DNA of 64,000 nt. Source: Mycolicibacterium frederiksbergense. GTDB lineage: Bacteria; Actinomycetota; Actinomycetes; Mycobacteriales; Mycobacteriaceae. The DNA lies in the NCBI RefSeq assembly GCF_012223425.1, contig NZ_CP038799.1, positions 3,952,249 through 4,016,248 on the forward strand, in the 5' to 3' direction. Below are positions 1 to 7,848 of this stretch, in pieces; within the stretch, counting starts at the first letter, position 1, and the number at the start of each line of letters is the position of its first letter. The notes under the pieces are model-generated. The model worked only from the letters and a program-made list of their open reading frames with translations, was not told the origin of the DNA and did no database searches. A program made the translations under genes and the position numbers.

Positions 1-1
1 T

Positions 2-1618
2 TTCCTGCAGCTTGTTTCGGCCGTCAAGGAGACCTGGCAGCAGCGGCGCGGCGAGGTCGAGCAGGCCTCCGACGAGATCGCCGGGGAACTGCGGGCGATG
101 AGCGCGGGCCTGCCGGGTACCGGGCCGGCGTTGGAAGCCCGGTTGTGCGATGAGGCGGTGGCCGCGGTACTGCGCGATGAGGATGTGCAGCGCGGCGGAT
201 TCGGTGCAGCGCCCAAGTTCCCGCCCTCGGCGGTGCTGGAGGCGCTGCTGCGCCACTACGAACGCACCGCCTCGGAAGAGGTGCTGGCCACGGTGGAACG
301 GGCCGGCACGGCGATGGCGCGCGGCGGTATCTACGACCAGCTCGCCGGCGGTTTCGCCCGCTACAGCGTGGACCCGGACTGGGTGGTGCCGCACTTCGAG
401 AAGATGCTCTACGACAATGCGCTGCTGCTGCGGTTCTACGCGCACTGGGCGCGGATCACGGGAAATCCACTGGCGCGCAAGATCACCGACGAGACGGCCC
501 GGTTCATCATCGACGGCCTCGGTGCGGGTGGCATGTTCACCTCATCGCTGGACGCCGACGCGGACGGAGTGGAGGGGCTCACCTACTCGTGGACACCGGC
601 GCAACTCCGCGATGTCCTGGGCGACGCCGACGCAGACTGGGCCGCTTCACTTTTCGGGGTGACGGCCGGTGGCACCTTCGAGCACGGCAGCTCGGTGCTG
701 CAACTACCCGCCGATCCCGACGACCAGGCGCGCTTCGAGCGGGTGCGGGACGCGTTGCTCGCCGCCCGCGCGCAGCGTCCCCAGCCCGGCCGTGACGACA
801 AGGTCGTGACGGCATGGAACGGCCTGGCCATCATCGCGCTCATCGAGGCCTCGGTGGCGTTGGACAAACCCGAATACGCCGACGCCGCAACGGTATGCGC
901 GCGTGAGTTGCTGCTCCTGCATCTGGTCGGCGGTCGGCTGCGCCGCGCGAGCCTCGGTGGGGTGGTCGGTGAGAGCTCGGCGATCCTGGAGGACTACGCG
1001 ACCCTGATCACCGCGATGTGCGGGCTGTATCAGCGCAACGGGGCGTCGGCCTGGCTCACCACTGCCACCGGCCTGCTCGACACCGTGCTGGAACATTTCG
1101 CCGATGCCGGGCGGCCGGGCCGCTGGTTCGACACCGCCGACGATGCCGAGACGCTGATGCTGCGGCCGGCGGATCCGCTCGACGGCGCCACTCCGTCCGG
1201 AGCGTCCTCGATCGCCGAGGCACTGCAGCTGGCGGCGCACCTGAGCGGGGACTCGCGCTACGCCGCGGCCGCCGATGCCACCCTGGCGTCCGCGACCACG
1301 GTGCTGGCCAAACTTCCACGCTCCGGTGGACATTGGCTTGCCGTCGCGGAGGCCGCGGTGCGCGGACCGATCCAGATCGCCGTGGCATGCGACCCCGCGC
1401 ACTCGGAGCTCCTGGCCGCCGCGCGCAGGCTCGCACCGGGCGGGGCCGTGGTCGTCGGAGGCGCGGTGGATTCATCGGAGTTGCTGACCGGTCGCGACCG
1501 GGTGGGCGGGCACGATGCCGCCTACGTGTGCCGCGGACGGGTCTGCGATCTGCCCGTCACCACGGTGCAGGATCTCGCTGCCGCGCTTTCTCCAACTGCC
1601 CCGGGGCCATCCGTGTAG
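2..1618 (+). CDS. YyaL/DUF255-type thioredoxin-domain protein, C-terminal part
   Basis: The frame is already open at the window edge, so only the last 538 residues are visible; an internal ATG at 98 is not the start. The family is about 670 aa: an N-terminal thioredoxin-fold domain (outside the window) followed by an alpha/alpha barrel related to N-acylglucosamine 2-epimerases. The barrel is seen here, with the PHFEKMLYDNA signature near visible residue 130. The cellular role of this family is not settled. In M. tuberculosis the equivalent (Rv1084) also precedes hemolysin III and the short-chain cis-prenyltransferase, which supports the call. Its TAG stop is part of a likely -10 box for the next gene. 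Confidence 0.85.
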   Translation, partial: FLQLVSAVKETWQQRRGEVEQASDEIAGELRAMSAGLPGTGPALEARLCDEAVAAVLRDEDVQRGGFGAAPKFPPSAVLEALLRHYERTASEEVLATVERAGTAMARGGIYDQLAGGFARYSVDPDWVVPHFEKMLYDNALLLRFYAHWARITGNPLARKITDETARFIIDGLGAGGMFTSSLDADADGVEGLTYSWTPAQLRDVLGDADADWAASLFGVTAGGTFEHGSSVLQLPADPDDQARFERVRDALLAARAQRPQPGRDDKVVTAWNGLAIIALIEASVALDKPEYADAATVCARELLLLHLVGGRLRRASLGGVVGESSAILEDYATLITAMCGLYQRNGASAWLTTATGLLDTVLEHFADAGRPGRWFDTADDAETLMLRPADPLDGATPSGASSIAEALQLAAHLSGDSRYAAAADATLASATTVLAKLPRSGGHWLAVAEAAVRGPIQIAVACDPAHSELLAAARRLAPGGAVVVGGAVDSSELLTGRDRVGGHDAAYVCRGRVCDLPVTTVQDLAAALSPTAPGPSV

Positions 1619-1621
1619 CCT
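1616..1621 (+). promoter_or_regulatory. -10 box of a leaderless promoter for the KSI-like gene
   Basis: TAGCCT, which includes the stop codon of the upstream gene, lies 7 nt before the ATG at 1629. No Shine-Dalgarno sequence is present. Transcription would start at or next to the A of the ATG. This is inferred from spacing only. Confidence 0.45.
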
Positions 1622-1628
1622 GCCGCTC

Positions 1629-1997
1629 ATGAGCTTCGAGCCGGATGTCTTGCAAGGTTTCGTCCAGCGCTACCTGGACACCGTCGTCACCGGCAGCGCC
1701 GATGACGTCGCCGCCCTCTACGCCGAGGACGCCACCCTGGAGGACCCGGTGGGCGGTGGCGAGGTGCACATCGGGCGGCAGGCGATCGCCGGGTTCTACA
1801 AGAACGTCGCCGGTGTCGAGGTGAAGACCGAGCTGTTGTCGTTCCGCGCGGGCGGCAGTGAGGCGGCGTTCGTCTTCGCCATCACCGTGGGCGGTGCGAT
1901 GCGCATCGAGCCGATCGAGATCATGGCTTTCAATGCCGAGGGCCAGATCACCTCGATGCGGGCGTTCTGGGGTCCGGCGGACATCACGCAGCTCTAG
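1629..1997 (+). CDS. SnoaL/ketosteroid isomerase-like protein
   Basis: 122 residues, the usual size of a single NTF2-fold domain. The pattern resembles delta-5-3-ketosteroid isomerase: Tyr15, Asp39 in an EDPVG loop, and the C-terminal strand ending MRAFWGPADI. Enzymes of this family move a double bond in 3-ketosteroids through an acid/base Asp and an oxyanion hole. In the segment that I align, from memory, with the oxyanion-hole Asp region of the Comamonas enzyme, both acidic positions are Glu (RIEPIEIMAF), so activity is plausible but not certain. It starts 10 nt after the previous stop and is convergent with the hemolysin III-like gene. A non-steroid SnoaL-like role is the alternative. Confidence 0.7.
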   Translation: MSFEPDVLQGFVQRYLDTVVTGSADDVAALYAEDATLEDPVGGGEVHIGRQAIAGFYKNVAGVEVKTELLSFRAGGSEAAFVFAITVGGAMRIEPIEIMAFNAEGQITSMRAFWGPADITQL

Positions 1998-1998
1998 G

Positions 1999-2772
1999 TC
2001 AGAAGACCGCGAACCACATCGCGATGTAGTGGCAGGTGGCCGCGACCGCGGTGCAGGCGTGGAAGAACTCATGGTGGCCGAACGTGGTCGGCCACGGGTT
2101 GGGCCACTTGAGCCCGTAGAGCACCCCGCCGACGCTGTAGAGCGCGCCGCCGACGATCAGCAGCACCACCGCGGACAGCCCGGCGCCGTCCATGATCGGC
2201 CCGATGAACCACGCCGCGACCCAGCCCAGCAGCAGGTAGAGCGGCACGCCCACCCAGCGCGGCGCCGACGGCCAGAACATCTTGAGGAACACCCCGGCGA
2301 TGGCGCCGCCCCAGACGATCCAGAACAGCACCATGCCCTTGGATTCGGGCAGTGCCAGCAGCGCGAACGGCGTGTAGCTGCCCGCGATGAAGATGAAGAT
2401 CATCGAATGATCCAGGCGCTTCATCCATTTGCGCGCCTTGGGCGATTGCCATGTCACCCGGTGGTAGGTGCCGCTGACGGCGAACATCGCCACGATGGTG
2501 AACGTGTAGAGCAGCGTCGCCAGCCCGGCGCGCGTCGACTCCAGCGACCACGACACCGCGACGAGCGCGGCCCCGGCGACGAACGCGACGAACGCCGAGT
2601 ACACGTGGATCCAGCCGCGTGCGCGTGGCCGGCCCAGGAATTGTGCGACGCCGTCGGCGAAGGCCTCGGGCAGATCTTCGGCTTGATGCACCGCCGCTGA
2701 CCGGTACGGCCGGCTTGTGTCGATCGACCCGGGTTCGATACGCGATCCCGCTGCGCTTCTCGATTCCGTCAT
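1999..2772 (-). CDS. Hemolysin III family (PAQR-like) membrane protein
   Basis: 257 residues with about seven hydrophobic segments. The PAQR/hemolysin III histidines are visible: the SGTYHR motif in the middle and HHEFFHACTAVAATCHY near the C-terminus, a set thought to bind a metal. M. tuberculosis has the equivalent gene, Rv1085c, in the same place. The start at 2772 is preferred because AGGGGAGG lies just upstream; a GTG at 2793 would put that ribosome binding site inside the gene. It diverges from the cis-prenyltransferase gene. Real hemolytic activity should not be assumed; members of the family have roles in membrane or lipid homeostasis. Confidence 0.85.
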   Translation of the reverse strand: MTESRSAAGSRIEPGSIDTSRPYRSAAVHQAEDLPEAFADGVAQFLGRPRARGWIHVYSAFVAFVAGAALVAVSWSLESTRAGLATLLYTFTIVAMFAVSGTYHRVTWQSPKARKWMKRLDHSMIFIFIAGSYTPFALLALPESKGMVLFWIVWGGAIAGVFLKMFWPSAPRWVGVPLYLLLGWVAAWFIGPIMDGAGLSAVVLLIVGGALYSVGGVLYGLKWPNPWPTTFGHHEFFHACTAVAATCHYIAMWFAVF

Positions 2773-2828
2773 GTCACCTCCCCTGAGTGGCACGGACCAG
2801 CCCGCTCATCACAGTAGTCTTGTTGGCT

Positions 2829-3626
2829 GTGGAGATCATTCCGCCGCGACTCAAGGAGCCGGCTTACCGGCTCTATGAACTGCGGTTGCGTAGAGAGTTG
2901 GCGCAGGCCAGGTCTGAGCTCCCGCGCCACATCGCGGTGTTGTGTGACGGAAATCGCCGCTGGGCCCGTGACGCCGGGTTCGACGACGTCAGTTACGGCT
3001 ACCGCAAGGGCGCGGCGAAGATCGCCGAGATGCTGCGCTGGTGCCAGGCCGCGGGTATCGAGCTGACGACGGTCTATCTGCTCTCGACGGAGAACCTGCA
3101 GCGGGACCCCGAGGAGCTGGGCGCGCTGATCGACATCATCACCGATGTTGTCGAGGAGATCTGTGATCCGGCCAACCGCTGGAGTGTGCGCACCGTCGGT
3201 GACCTGGAACTGCTGGGCGAGGAGCCGGCCCGCCGGCTGCGCGACGCCGTGGAGGGCACGGTCGGCTCGGCCGCACCCGGCGCGTTACAGGTCAACGTCG
3301 CCGTCGGCTACGGCGGCCGGCAGGAGATCGTCGACGCGGTGCGCGGGCTGCTGAGCAAGCAGCTGGCCAACGGTGCCAGCGCCGAGCAACTCGTGGAATC
3401 CGTGACCGTCGAGGCGATCTCGGAGAACCTGTACACCTCGGGCCAGCCCGATCCCGATCTCGTCATCCGGACCTCCGGTGAGCAACGTCTCTCCGGATTC
3501 CTGCTGTGGCAGAGCGCCTATTCGGAGATGTGGTTCACCGAGGCGCACTGGCCGGCGTTCCGCCGGGTCGACTTCCTGCGCGCGCTGCGCGACTACACCA
3601 TGCGGCACCGCAGGCACGGCAGGTAA
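2829..3626 (+). CDS. Short-chain cis-prenyltransferase, (2Z,6E)-farnesyl diphosphate synthase-like
   Basis: 265 residues, UPP synthase family. The DGNRRWAR motif at residues 40-47 gives the catalytic Asp40 and the diphosphate-binding Arg. The C-terminal RTSGEQRLSGFLLWQSAYSE block binds isopentenyl diphosphate. The protein reads nearly the same as M. tuberculosis Rv1086, which condenses geranyl diphosphate with IPP to Z,E-farnesyl diphosphate, the primer for decaprenyl phosphate used in cell wall arabinogalactan synthesis. The GTG at 2829 begins MEIIPPRLKEP, matching the Rv1086 N-terminus; the upstream in-frame ATG-like extension has no family similarity. The next gene starts 5 nt after its stop, so the two are probably cotranscribed. 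Confidence 0.92.
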   Translation: MEIIPPRLKEPAYRLYELRLRRELAQARSELPRHIAVLCDGNRRWARDAGFDDVSYGYRKGAAKIAEMLRWCQAAGIELTTVYLLSTENLQRDPEELGALIDIITDVVEEICDPANRWSVRTVGDLELLGEEPARRLRDAVEGTVGSAAPGALQVNVAVGYGGRQEIVDAVRGLLSKQLANGASAEQLVESVTVEAISENLYTSGQPDPDLVIRTSGEQRLSGFLLWQSAYSEMWFTEAHWPAFRRVDFLRALRDYTMRHRRHGR

Positions 3627-3631
3627 CTGCG

Positions 3632-4990
3632 GTGGCGGGCCTCTCGGCGATCGTGTTCGCGCTCAGCTGGTGGCTCGGGCTGTACCTGCTCGCGCGGGAC
3701 CCGCGCAAACCGGTGCTGGTACTGGCGGCCGCCGGGCTGACCAGCTTCGCCCTGGTGGTCGCGCTCGACGCGGTGCGGGTGGTCACCCAGTCGGACGTGC
3801 TGGGCCGCATCGAGATCTACCTGATGGCGCTGCCGGGGATCGCCTGGTTCGCGGTGCTCGTCGAACTGTCCCGGCCGCCGGACACCTGGCGCGGACGGGT
3901 CCGCGAGATCGCGCTGGTGGGCGCGGTCGCCGCGGTGGCCCTCACCGGAGCCGCCCTGGCCGGTGACGTCGACGGGCCGCTTCGGCTCGGTCATTGGCTG
4001 ATGTTCGGCGCGGTGTCGCTGCCGTCGCTGGGCGCCATGGTCACCGCCATGTTGCGTCCGGCGCAGCCGGTGCCGGTGGTGCGCTTCGTGTTGGTGGCCA
4101 CGCTGTTCTTCGCGCTGGCCAACGTGATCCTGATCATTCCGCTCGGATTGCTGCCGAGCGGGCTGGCGCTGGCCTCCACCGGTTTCGACGTCGCGCTGCT
4201 CGGGATCGCGGTGGCGCTGTGGGACGCCTTCGACGAGGGGCAGGCGCTGCGCGCGGACATGCTGCGGTCCTTCACCGCGACGGCCGCCGTCGCGGTGCTC
4301 TTCGGCGGGCAGGCGATCATCGGGCTGGCGGTCGCGGGCCCGTCCGCGGCGACCGCGCTGACCGTGCTGCTGTTCACCAGCCTGGGCATCGCGATTGCGA
4401 TCAACGTGCTGGCCGACCCGCTGGCCGGTGTGCTGGACCGGCTGGCCTTCTCCCACGCACCCGCGCTGCGGGCCGAGCGGGCCGCGTTGCGCAGCACCGA
4501 GGCGGCCCTGCCGTTGCGGTCGCGCAACCCACTCCACGATGTCGACGACGACACCTTCGTCCGGCTGACCCGCCGCGCGCTCGGGCACTACGGAGATCTG
4601 TCCAAACTCGTCGCCAGCCCGCTGACCGCGCTGCCGGCCATCGATGACCGGCTGGCCGCCCGCGGCGCGCCGGATCAGCCGCTGGAGCGGGCCAACGAAC
4701 TGAAGGCTCTGCTCGCCGACCGCATCGCCGCGCTCAAACCGCGCGACGGCAGCGACTTCGGTACCAGCGAGCAGTGGCGGCACTACAACTCGCTGTACTT
4801 CCCCTATGTGGTCGGGGTCCGCGCCTACGCGCAGAACGCGACCGCGGCCGGCCTCGACCCGGTGGCCCGCCAGGCCTGGCAGTGGTTGGTCACCGAGGTG
4901 CCGCAACGCTCGCTGCACAACTGGCAGAACGCGGCAGCCCGCGTGATCGCCGCAGATCTACGCGGCGGACTGGTGCCCCAAGCCCGCTGA
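3632..4990 (+). CDS. Multi-pass membrane protein of unknown function
   Basis: 452 residues. The N-terminal 280 or so hold eight or nine hydrophobic segments, followed by a soluble C-terminal region rich in Ala, Leu and Arg. The opening block (SWWLGLYLLARDPRK and following helices) resembles the 7TM sensor module found before some histidine kinases, but no kinase domain is present. The GTG at 3632 is chosen because it follows the upstream stop by 5 nt; the longer frame runs through the cis-prenyltransferase gene. The short spacing suggests an operon with that gene, so a role in envelope lipid sensing is possible, but this is a guess. Confidence 0.6.
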   Translation: MAGLSAIVFALSWWLGLYLLARDPRKPVLVLAAAGLTSFALVVALDAVRVVTQSDVLGRIEIYLMALPGIAWFAVLVELSRPPDTWRGRVREIALVGAVAAVALTGAALAGDVDGPLRLGHWLMFGAVSLPSLGAMVTAMLRPAQPVPVVRFVLVATLFFALANVILIIPLGLLPSGLALASTGFDVALLGIAVALWDAFDEGQALRADMLRSFTATAAVAVLFGGQAIIGLAVAGPSAATALTVLLFTSLGIAIAINVLADPLAGVLDRLAFSHAPALRAERAALRSTEAALPLRSRNPLHDVDDDTFVRLTRRALGHYGDLSKLVASPLTALPAIDDRLAARGAPDQPLERANELKALLADRIAALKPRDGSDFGTSEQWRHYNSLYFPYVVGVRAYAQNATAAGLDPVARQAWQWLVTEVPQRSLHNWQNAAARVIAADLRGGLVPQAR

Positions 4991-5189
4991 CCTGCGGCTG
5001 GCAGTGATTGGCAGCGTCCGGTGTCGAACTGGCAGCGCTTCGTGAGCAGGGTCGAAGACGTCAGAAGCTCTTCCGGCCCACCGGTGCGGGACGTCCCGCG
5101 CACCCGGGGCGCAGTTGCCCGGGTGTCGAGGCACGCGGCGGCGTCCCACACCGGTCAAGAACTCATCGTCAGCTTTGAAAGGAAGATCC
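4991..5189. promoter_or_regulatory. Structured upstream region with direct repeats and palindromes
   Basis: Three TGGCAG hexamers start at 4999, 5009 and 5030, spaced 10 and 21 bp, so they face one side of the helix. A perfect 14-bp palindrome GCGGGACGTCCCGC covers 5086-5099. An 8-bp stem (CACCCGGG 5101-5108, CCCGGGTG 5118-5125) follows. Together they make a plausible control region for the membrane gene at 5190. No regulator can be named. Confidence 0.3.
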
Positions 5190-5594
5190 ATGTCCACCAT
5201 CACCGCCCCCGCCGTATCCACCCGTCCCGACGCGTTCCTGCGCCTGGCCATGCGCGCCGACGCGCTCATCGTCGGGATCGCCGGCGTCGGCCTGCTGGCC
5301 GCGGCCGGCTGGGCCGCCGACATCACCGGCCTGCCGCTGGCCGTCGAACGCGGTGTCGGCATCTTCTCCGTGGTCTACGGCGTCGTCGTCATCGCGCTGG
5401 CCGCCGTCGAGCGGGTCCGTCCCGGTGGTATCGGCACCGTCATCGCCAACCTGGTGTGCACCGTGATCGCCGTCGTGGTGGTAGTCGCCGGTGTGTTCCC
5501 GCTGACCGGCATCGGTGTGGCGGCAGTCATCGGCACCGGCCTCTACACACTGGTGATGGCGGAGCTGCAGTACGTCGGGCTGCGTCGCATCTGA
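5190..5594 (+). CDS. Small four-helix membrane protein, unknown
   Basis: 134 residues with four hydrophobic segments and short loops, ending in VGLRRI. No family motif is recognised. The ATG at 5190 has a purine-rich ribosome binding site (GAAAGGAAG) just upstream; the frame stays open further upstream but through the structured control region. It is convergent with coaA, and a long perfect hairpin separates the two genes. Proteins of this shape are often annotated only as hypothetical membrane proteins in mycobacteria. Confidence 0.65.
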   Translation: MSTITAPAVSTRPDAFLRLAMRADALIVGIAGVGLLAAAGWAADITGLPLAVERGVGIFSVVYGVVVIALAAVERVRPGGIGTVIANLVCTVIAVVVVVAGVFPLTGIGVAAVIGTGLYTLVMAELQYVGLRRI

Positions 5595-5597
5595 GCT

Positions 5598-5648
5598 CGA
5601 TTTCGGCGTGTTTTCGTGCGGTGAGCGCACGAAAACACGCCGAAATCG
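5598..5648. terminator. Perfect 23-bp inverted repeat between convergent genes
   Basis: Arms 5598-5620 and 5626-5648 pair without a mismatch around a 5-nt loop GTGAG. The outer part is TTCGGCGTG/CACGCCGAA and the inner part TGCG/CGCA. There is no T tract. Position between two convergent genes fits a bidirectional terminator, but the same end sequences recur in the hairpin at 11721-11763, so it may belong to a dispersed repeat family. Confidence 0.7.
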
Positions 5649-5653
5649 CCGTG

Positions 5654-6586
5654 TCAGAGCTTGCGCAGGCGCAGCCGGTTGATGGAGTGATCGGAGTCCT
5701 TGCGCAGCACCAGGGTGGCGCGCGGCCGGGTCGGCAGGATGTTCTCGATCAGGTTGGGGCGGTTGATCGAATGCCAGATGTCGCGGGCGGCGAACACCGC
5801 CTGCTCATCGGTGAGCGTCGAATAGTGATGGAAGTGCGACGCCGGATTGGCGAATGCGCCGGCCCGCATCGAGAGGAACCGCGAGATGTACCACTCCTCG
5901 ATGTCCTCGACGCGCGCATCGACGTACAACGAGAAATCGAACAGATCCGAGACCATCAGCGCCGGGCCGGTCTGCAGCACGTTGAGGCCCTCCAGAATGA
6001 GGATGTCGGGCTGCCGGATCATCTGCTTCTCGCCGGGCACGATGTCGTAGATCAGGTGCGAATAGACCGGGGCGCAAGCCTTGTCGGCACCCGACTTCAC
6101 CGCGGTGACGAAACGCATCAAGGCCCGGCGATCGTAGCTCTCCGGAAAACCCTTGCGGTGCATGATGTTCCGGCGCAGTAGTTCGGAGTTCGGGTACAGG
6201 AATCCGTCGGTGGTCACCAGGTCGACGCGAGGATGGTGCTCCCAGCGGCCCAGCAGCGCCTTGAGTACACGCGCAGTGGTCGACTTGCCGACGGCCACGC
6301 TGCCGGCGACCCCGATGACGAACGGCACGGGCCGGTCGGTGTGCTGCTCGCCGAGGAACTCCGCGGTGGCGGCGAACAGCCGTTGGTGCGCGGCGACCTG
6401 CAGATGGATCAGCCGGGCCAGCGGCAGATAGACCTCTTCGACCTCCAGCAGGTCGATCTGCTCACCGAGGCCGCGCAGGCCGGTCAGTTCGGATTCGTTG
6501 AGTGCGAGCGGCGTCGCCATGCGCAGCGAGCGCCATTGGGTCCGGTCGAACTCCACATATGGGCTCGGCTCGCTGGGCCGCGGCAT
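5654..6586 (-). CDS. coaA: Pantothenate kinase, type I
   Basis: 310 residues. It phosphorylates pantothenate with ATP, the first and controlling step of coenzyme A synthesis, in the cytoplasm. The P-loop GSVAVGKS lies at residues 95-102, followed by LVTTDGFLYPN, the MHRKGFPESYD segment, and the C-terminal TLVLRKDSDHSINRLRLRKL typical of bacterial type I enzymes and almost identical to M. tuberculosis CoaA (312 aa). The start MPRPSEPSPYVEFDR matches that protein; the longer upstream frame overlaps the divergent gene and is rejected. Only 30 nt separate the two divergent start codons. Confidence 0.96.
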   Translation of the reverse strand: MPRPSEPSPYVEFDRTQWRSLRMATPLALNESELTGLRGLGEQIDLLEVEEVYLPLARLIHLQVAAHQRLFAATAEFLGEQHTDRPVPFVIGVAGSVAVGKSTTARVLKALLGRWEHHPRVDLVTTDGFLYPNSELLRRNIMHRKGFPESYDRRALMRFVTAVKSGADKACAPVYSHLIYDIVPGEKQMIRQPDILILEGLNVLQTGPALMVSDLFDFSLYVDARVEDIEEWYISRFLSMRAGAFANPASHFHHYSTLTDEQAVFAARDIWHSINRPNLIENILPTRPRATLVLRKDSDHSINRLRLRKL

Positions 6587-6603
6587 GTCGCAAGTCTTAC
6601 ATC

Positions 6604-6609
6604 TAACGT
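6604..6609 (+). promoter_or_regulatory. -10 box of a leaderless promoter for the DUF885 gene
   Basis: TAACGT ends 7 nt before the ATG at 6617 and no ribosome binding site is present. The whole coaA/DUF885 divergent interval is 30 bp, so the two promoters overlap; on the other strand TAAGAC (6599-6594) sits 7 nt before the coaA ATG. Confidence 0.45.
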
Positions 6610-6616
6610 TGACGGT

Positions 6617-7825
6617 ATGAACGCCGGTATGGATTCGGGCACGCTGATTCGTGAGTACCTGCTGCTCGGCTTGCGGTTCGACCGGGTCGAGGAGGGCTAT
6701 GTGGACTCCTTCACCGGCGACCCGGCGCTGCGCCGCCAGGTCGCCGACGAGCCCACCCCGGACCCGGCCGACCTGGCGCGCGAGGCCCGGCGGCTGCTGG
6801 CCGAGGTGCCGAGCACCGAGGGCCTCGACGCGCAGCGCGCCGGCTACCTGGCCGCGCACCTGAAGGCGCTGGCGTGTGCCGGCCGCAAGTTCGCCGGGGA
6901 GCAGGTCGGATTCGTCGAGGAGGTCCGCGAATACTTCGACGTCGATATCGCCAAGGGCGACCCGGATCGCTATCGGGACGCCCACACCAAGCTGGACGAG
7001 GCGCTGGGCGGCAGCGGTCCGCTGGCGCAGCGGTTACAGGCCTACCGCGCCGGCGAGGAGATCCCGCCGGAGCGCCTCGAGGAGTGCATCCAGGCGTTCT
7101 CCTCGGCGCTGCGGGACACGGTGCGCGCCACCTATCCGCTGCCCGAGAGCGAGACGATCACCTACGAGGTGGTCACCGACAAACCGTGGTCGGGCTTCAA
7201 CTACTACCTCGGCGACTACACCTCGACCGTCGCGGTCAACGCCGACCTCAAACAGCAGATGTCGAACCTGCCGCGTCTCGTCGCACACGAGTCCTATCCC
7301 GGCCACCACACCGAGCACTGCCGCAAGGAGGCCGGGTTGGTGGCCGGCCTGCACCAGGACGAGCAGACCATCTTCCTGGTCAATACCCCGCAATGCCTGA
7401 TGGCCGAGGGGCTGGCCGATCTGGCGCTGTATGCCGTGCAGGGCCCGTCCTGGGGCGGCTGGGCCGCCGAGATCTACGCCGATCTGGGCCTGCGGTTCGA
7501 CGGTGACCGTTCGGCGGCGATCTCCGAGGCGGCCGCGGCGCTGGCCGATGTGCGCCAGGACGCGGCGCTGATGCTGCACGACGAGCACCGCGACATCGAC
7601 GATGTCGCGGCCTACCTGAGCCGATGGCTGCTGGTCAGCGACGAGCGGGCGCGCCAAATGCTGCGCTTTCTGTCCTCCCCGCTGTGGCGCGCCTACACCA
7701 GCACCTATGTCGAGGGGTACCGGCTGCTGCGGGCGTGGATCGACGACCGGCCCGCCGGGGTTTCGCTGACCGAGCGGTTCGGCCGACTGCTCGACGAGCC
7801 GCTGATCCCGTCCAGCCTGCGGTGA
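6617..7825 (+). CDS. DUF885 family protein, metallopeptidase-like
   Basis: 402 residues. The core motif HESYPGHH (His224, Glu225, His230, His231) has the HExxxGHH arrangement of the DUF885 family, which resembles a zinc-peptidase site. No signal peptide or membrane helix is evident, so it is probably cytoplasmic. Substrate is unknown. The ATG at 6617 is the first after the coaA start on the other strand, and the proposed -10 box supports it. It precedes glyA by 23 nt on the same strand, but glyA appears to have its own promoter in that gap. Confidence 0.75.
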   Translation: MNAGMDSGTLIREYLLLGLRFDRVEEGYVDSFTGDPALRRQVADEPTPDPADLAREARRLLAEVPSTEGLDAQRAGYLAAHLKALACAGRKFAGEQVGFVEEVREYFDVDIAKGDPDRYRDAHTKLDEALGGSGPLAQRLQAYRAGEEIPPERLEECIQAFSSALRDTVRATYPLPESETITYEVVTDKPWSGFNYYLGDYTSTVAVNADLKQQMSNLPRLVAHESYPGHHTEHCRKEAGLVAGLHQDEQTIFLVNTPQCLMAEGLADLALYAVQGPSWGGWAAEIYADLGLRFDGDRSAAISEAAAALADVRQDAALMLHDEHRDIDDVAAYLSRWLLVSDERARQMLRFLSSPLWRAYTSTYVEGYRLLRAWIDDRPAGVSLTERFGRLLDEPLIPSSLR

Positions 7826-7836
7826 TACCAGGGCGA

Positions 7837-7842
7837 TAGGCT
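7837..7842 (+). promoter_or_regulatory. -10 box of a leaderless promoter for glyA
   Basis: TAGGCT lies 6 nt before the ATG at 7849 and there is no ribosome binding site in the 23-nt gap after the previous gene. Confidence 0.4.
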
Positions 7843-7848
7843 GGCAGC

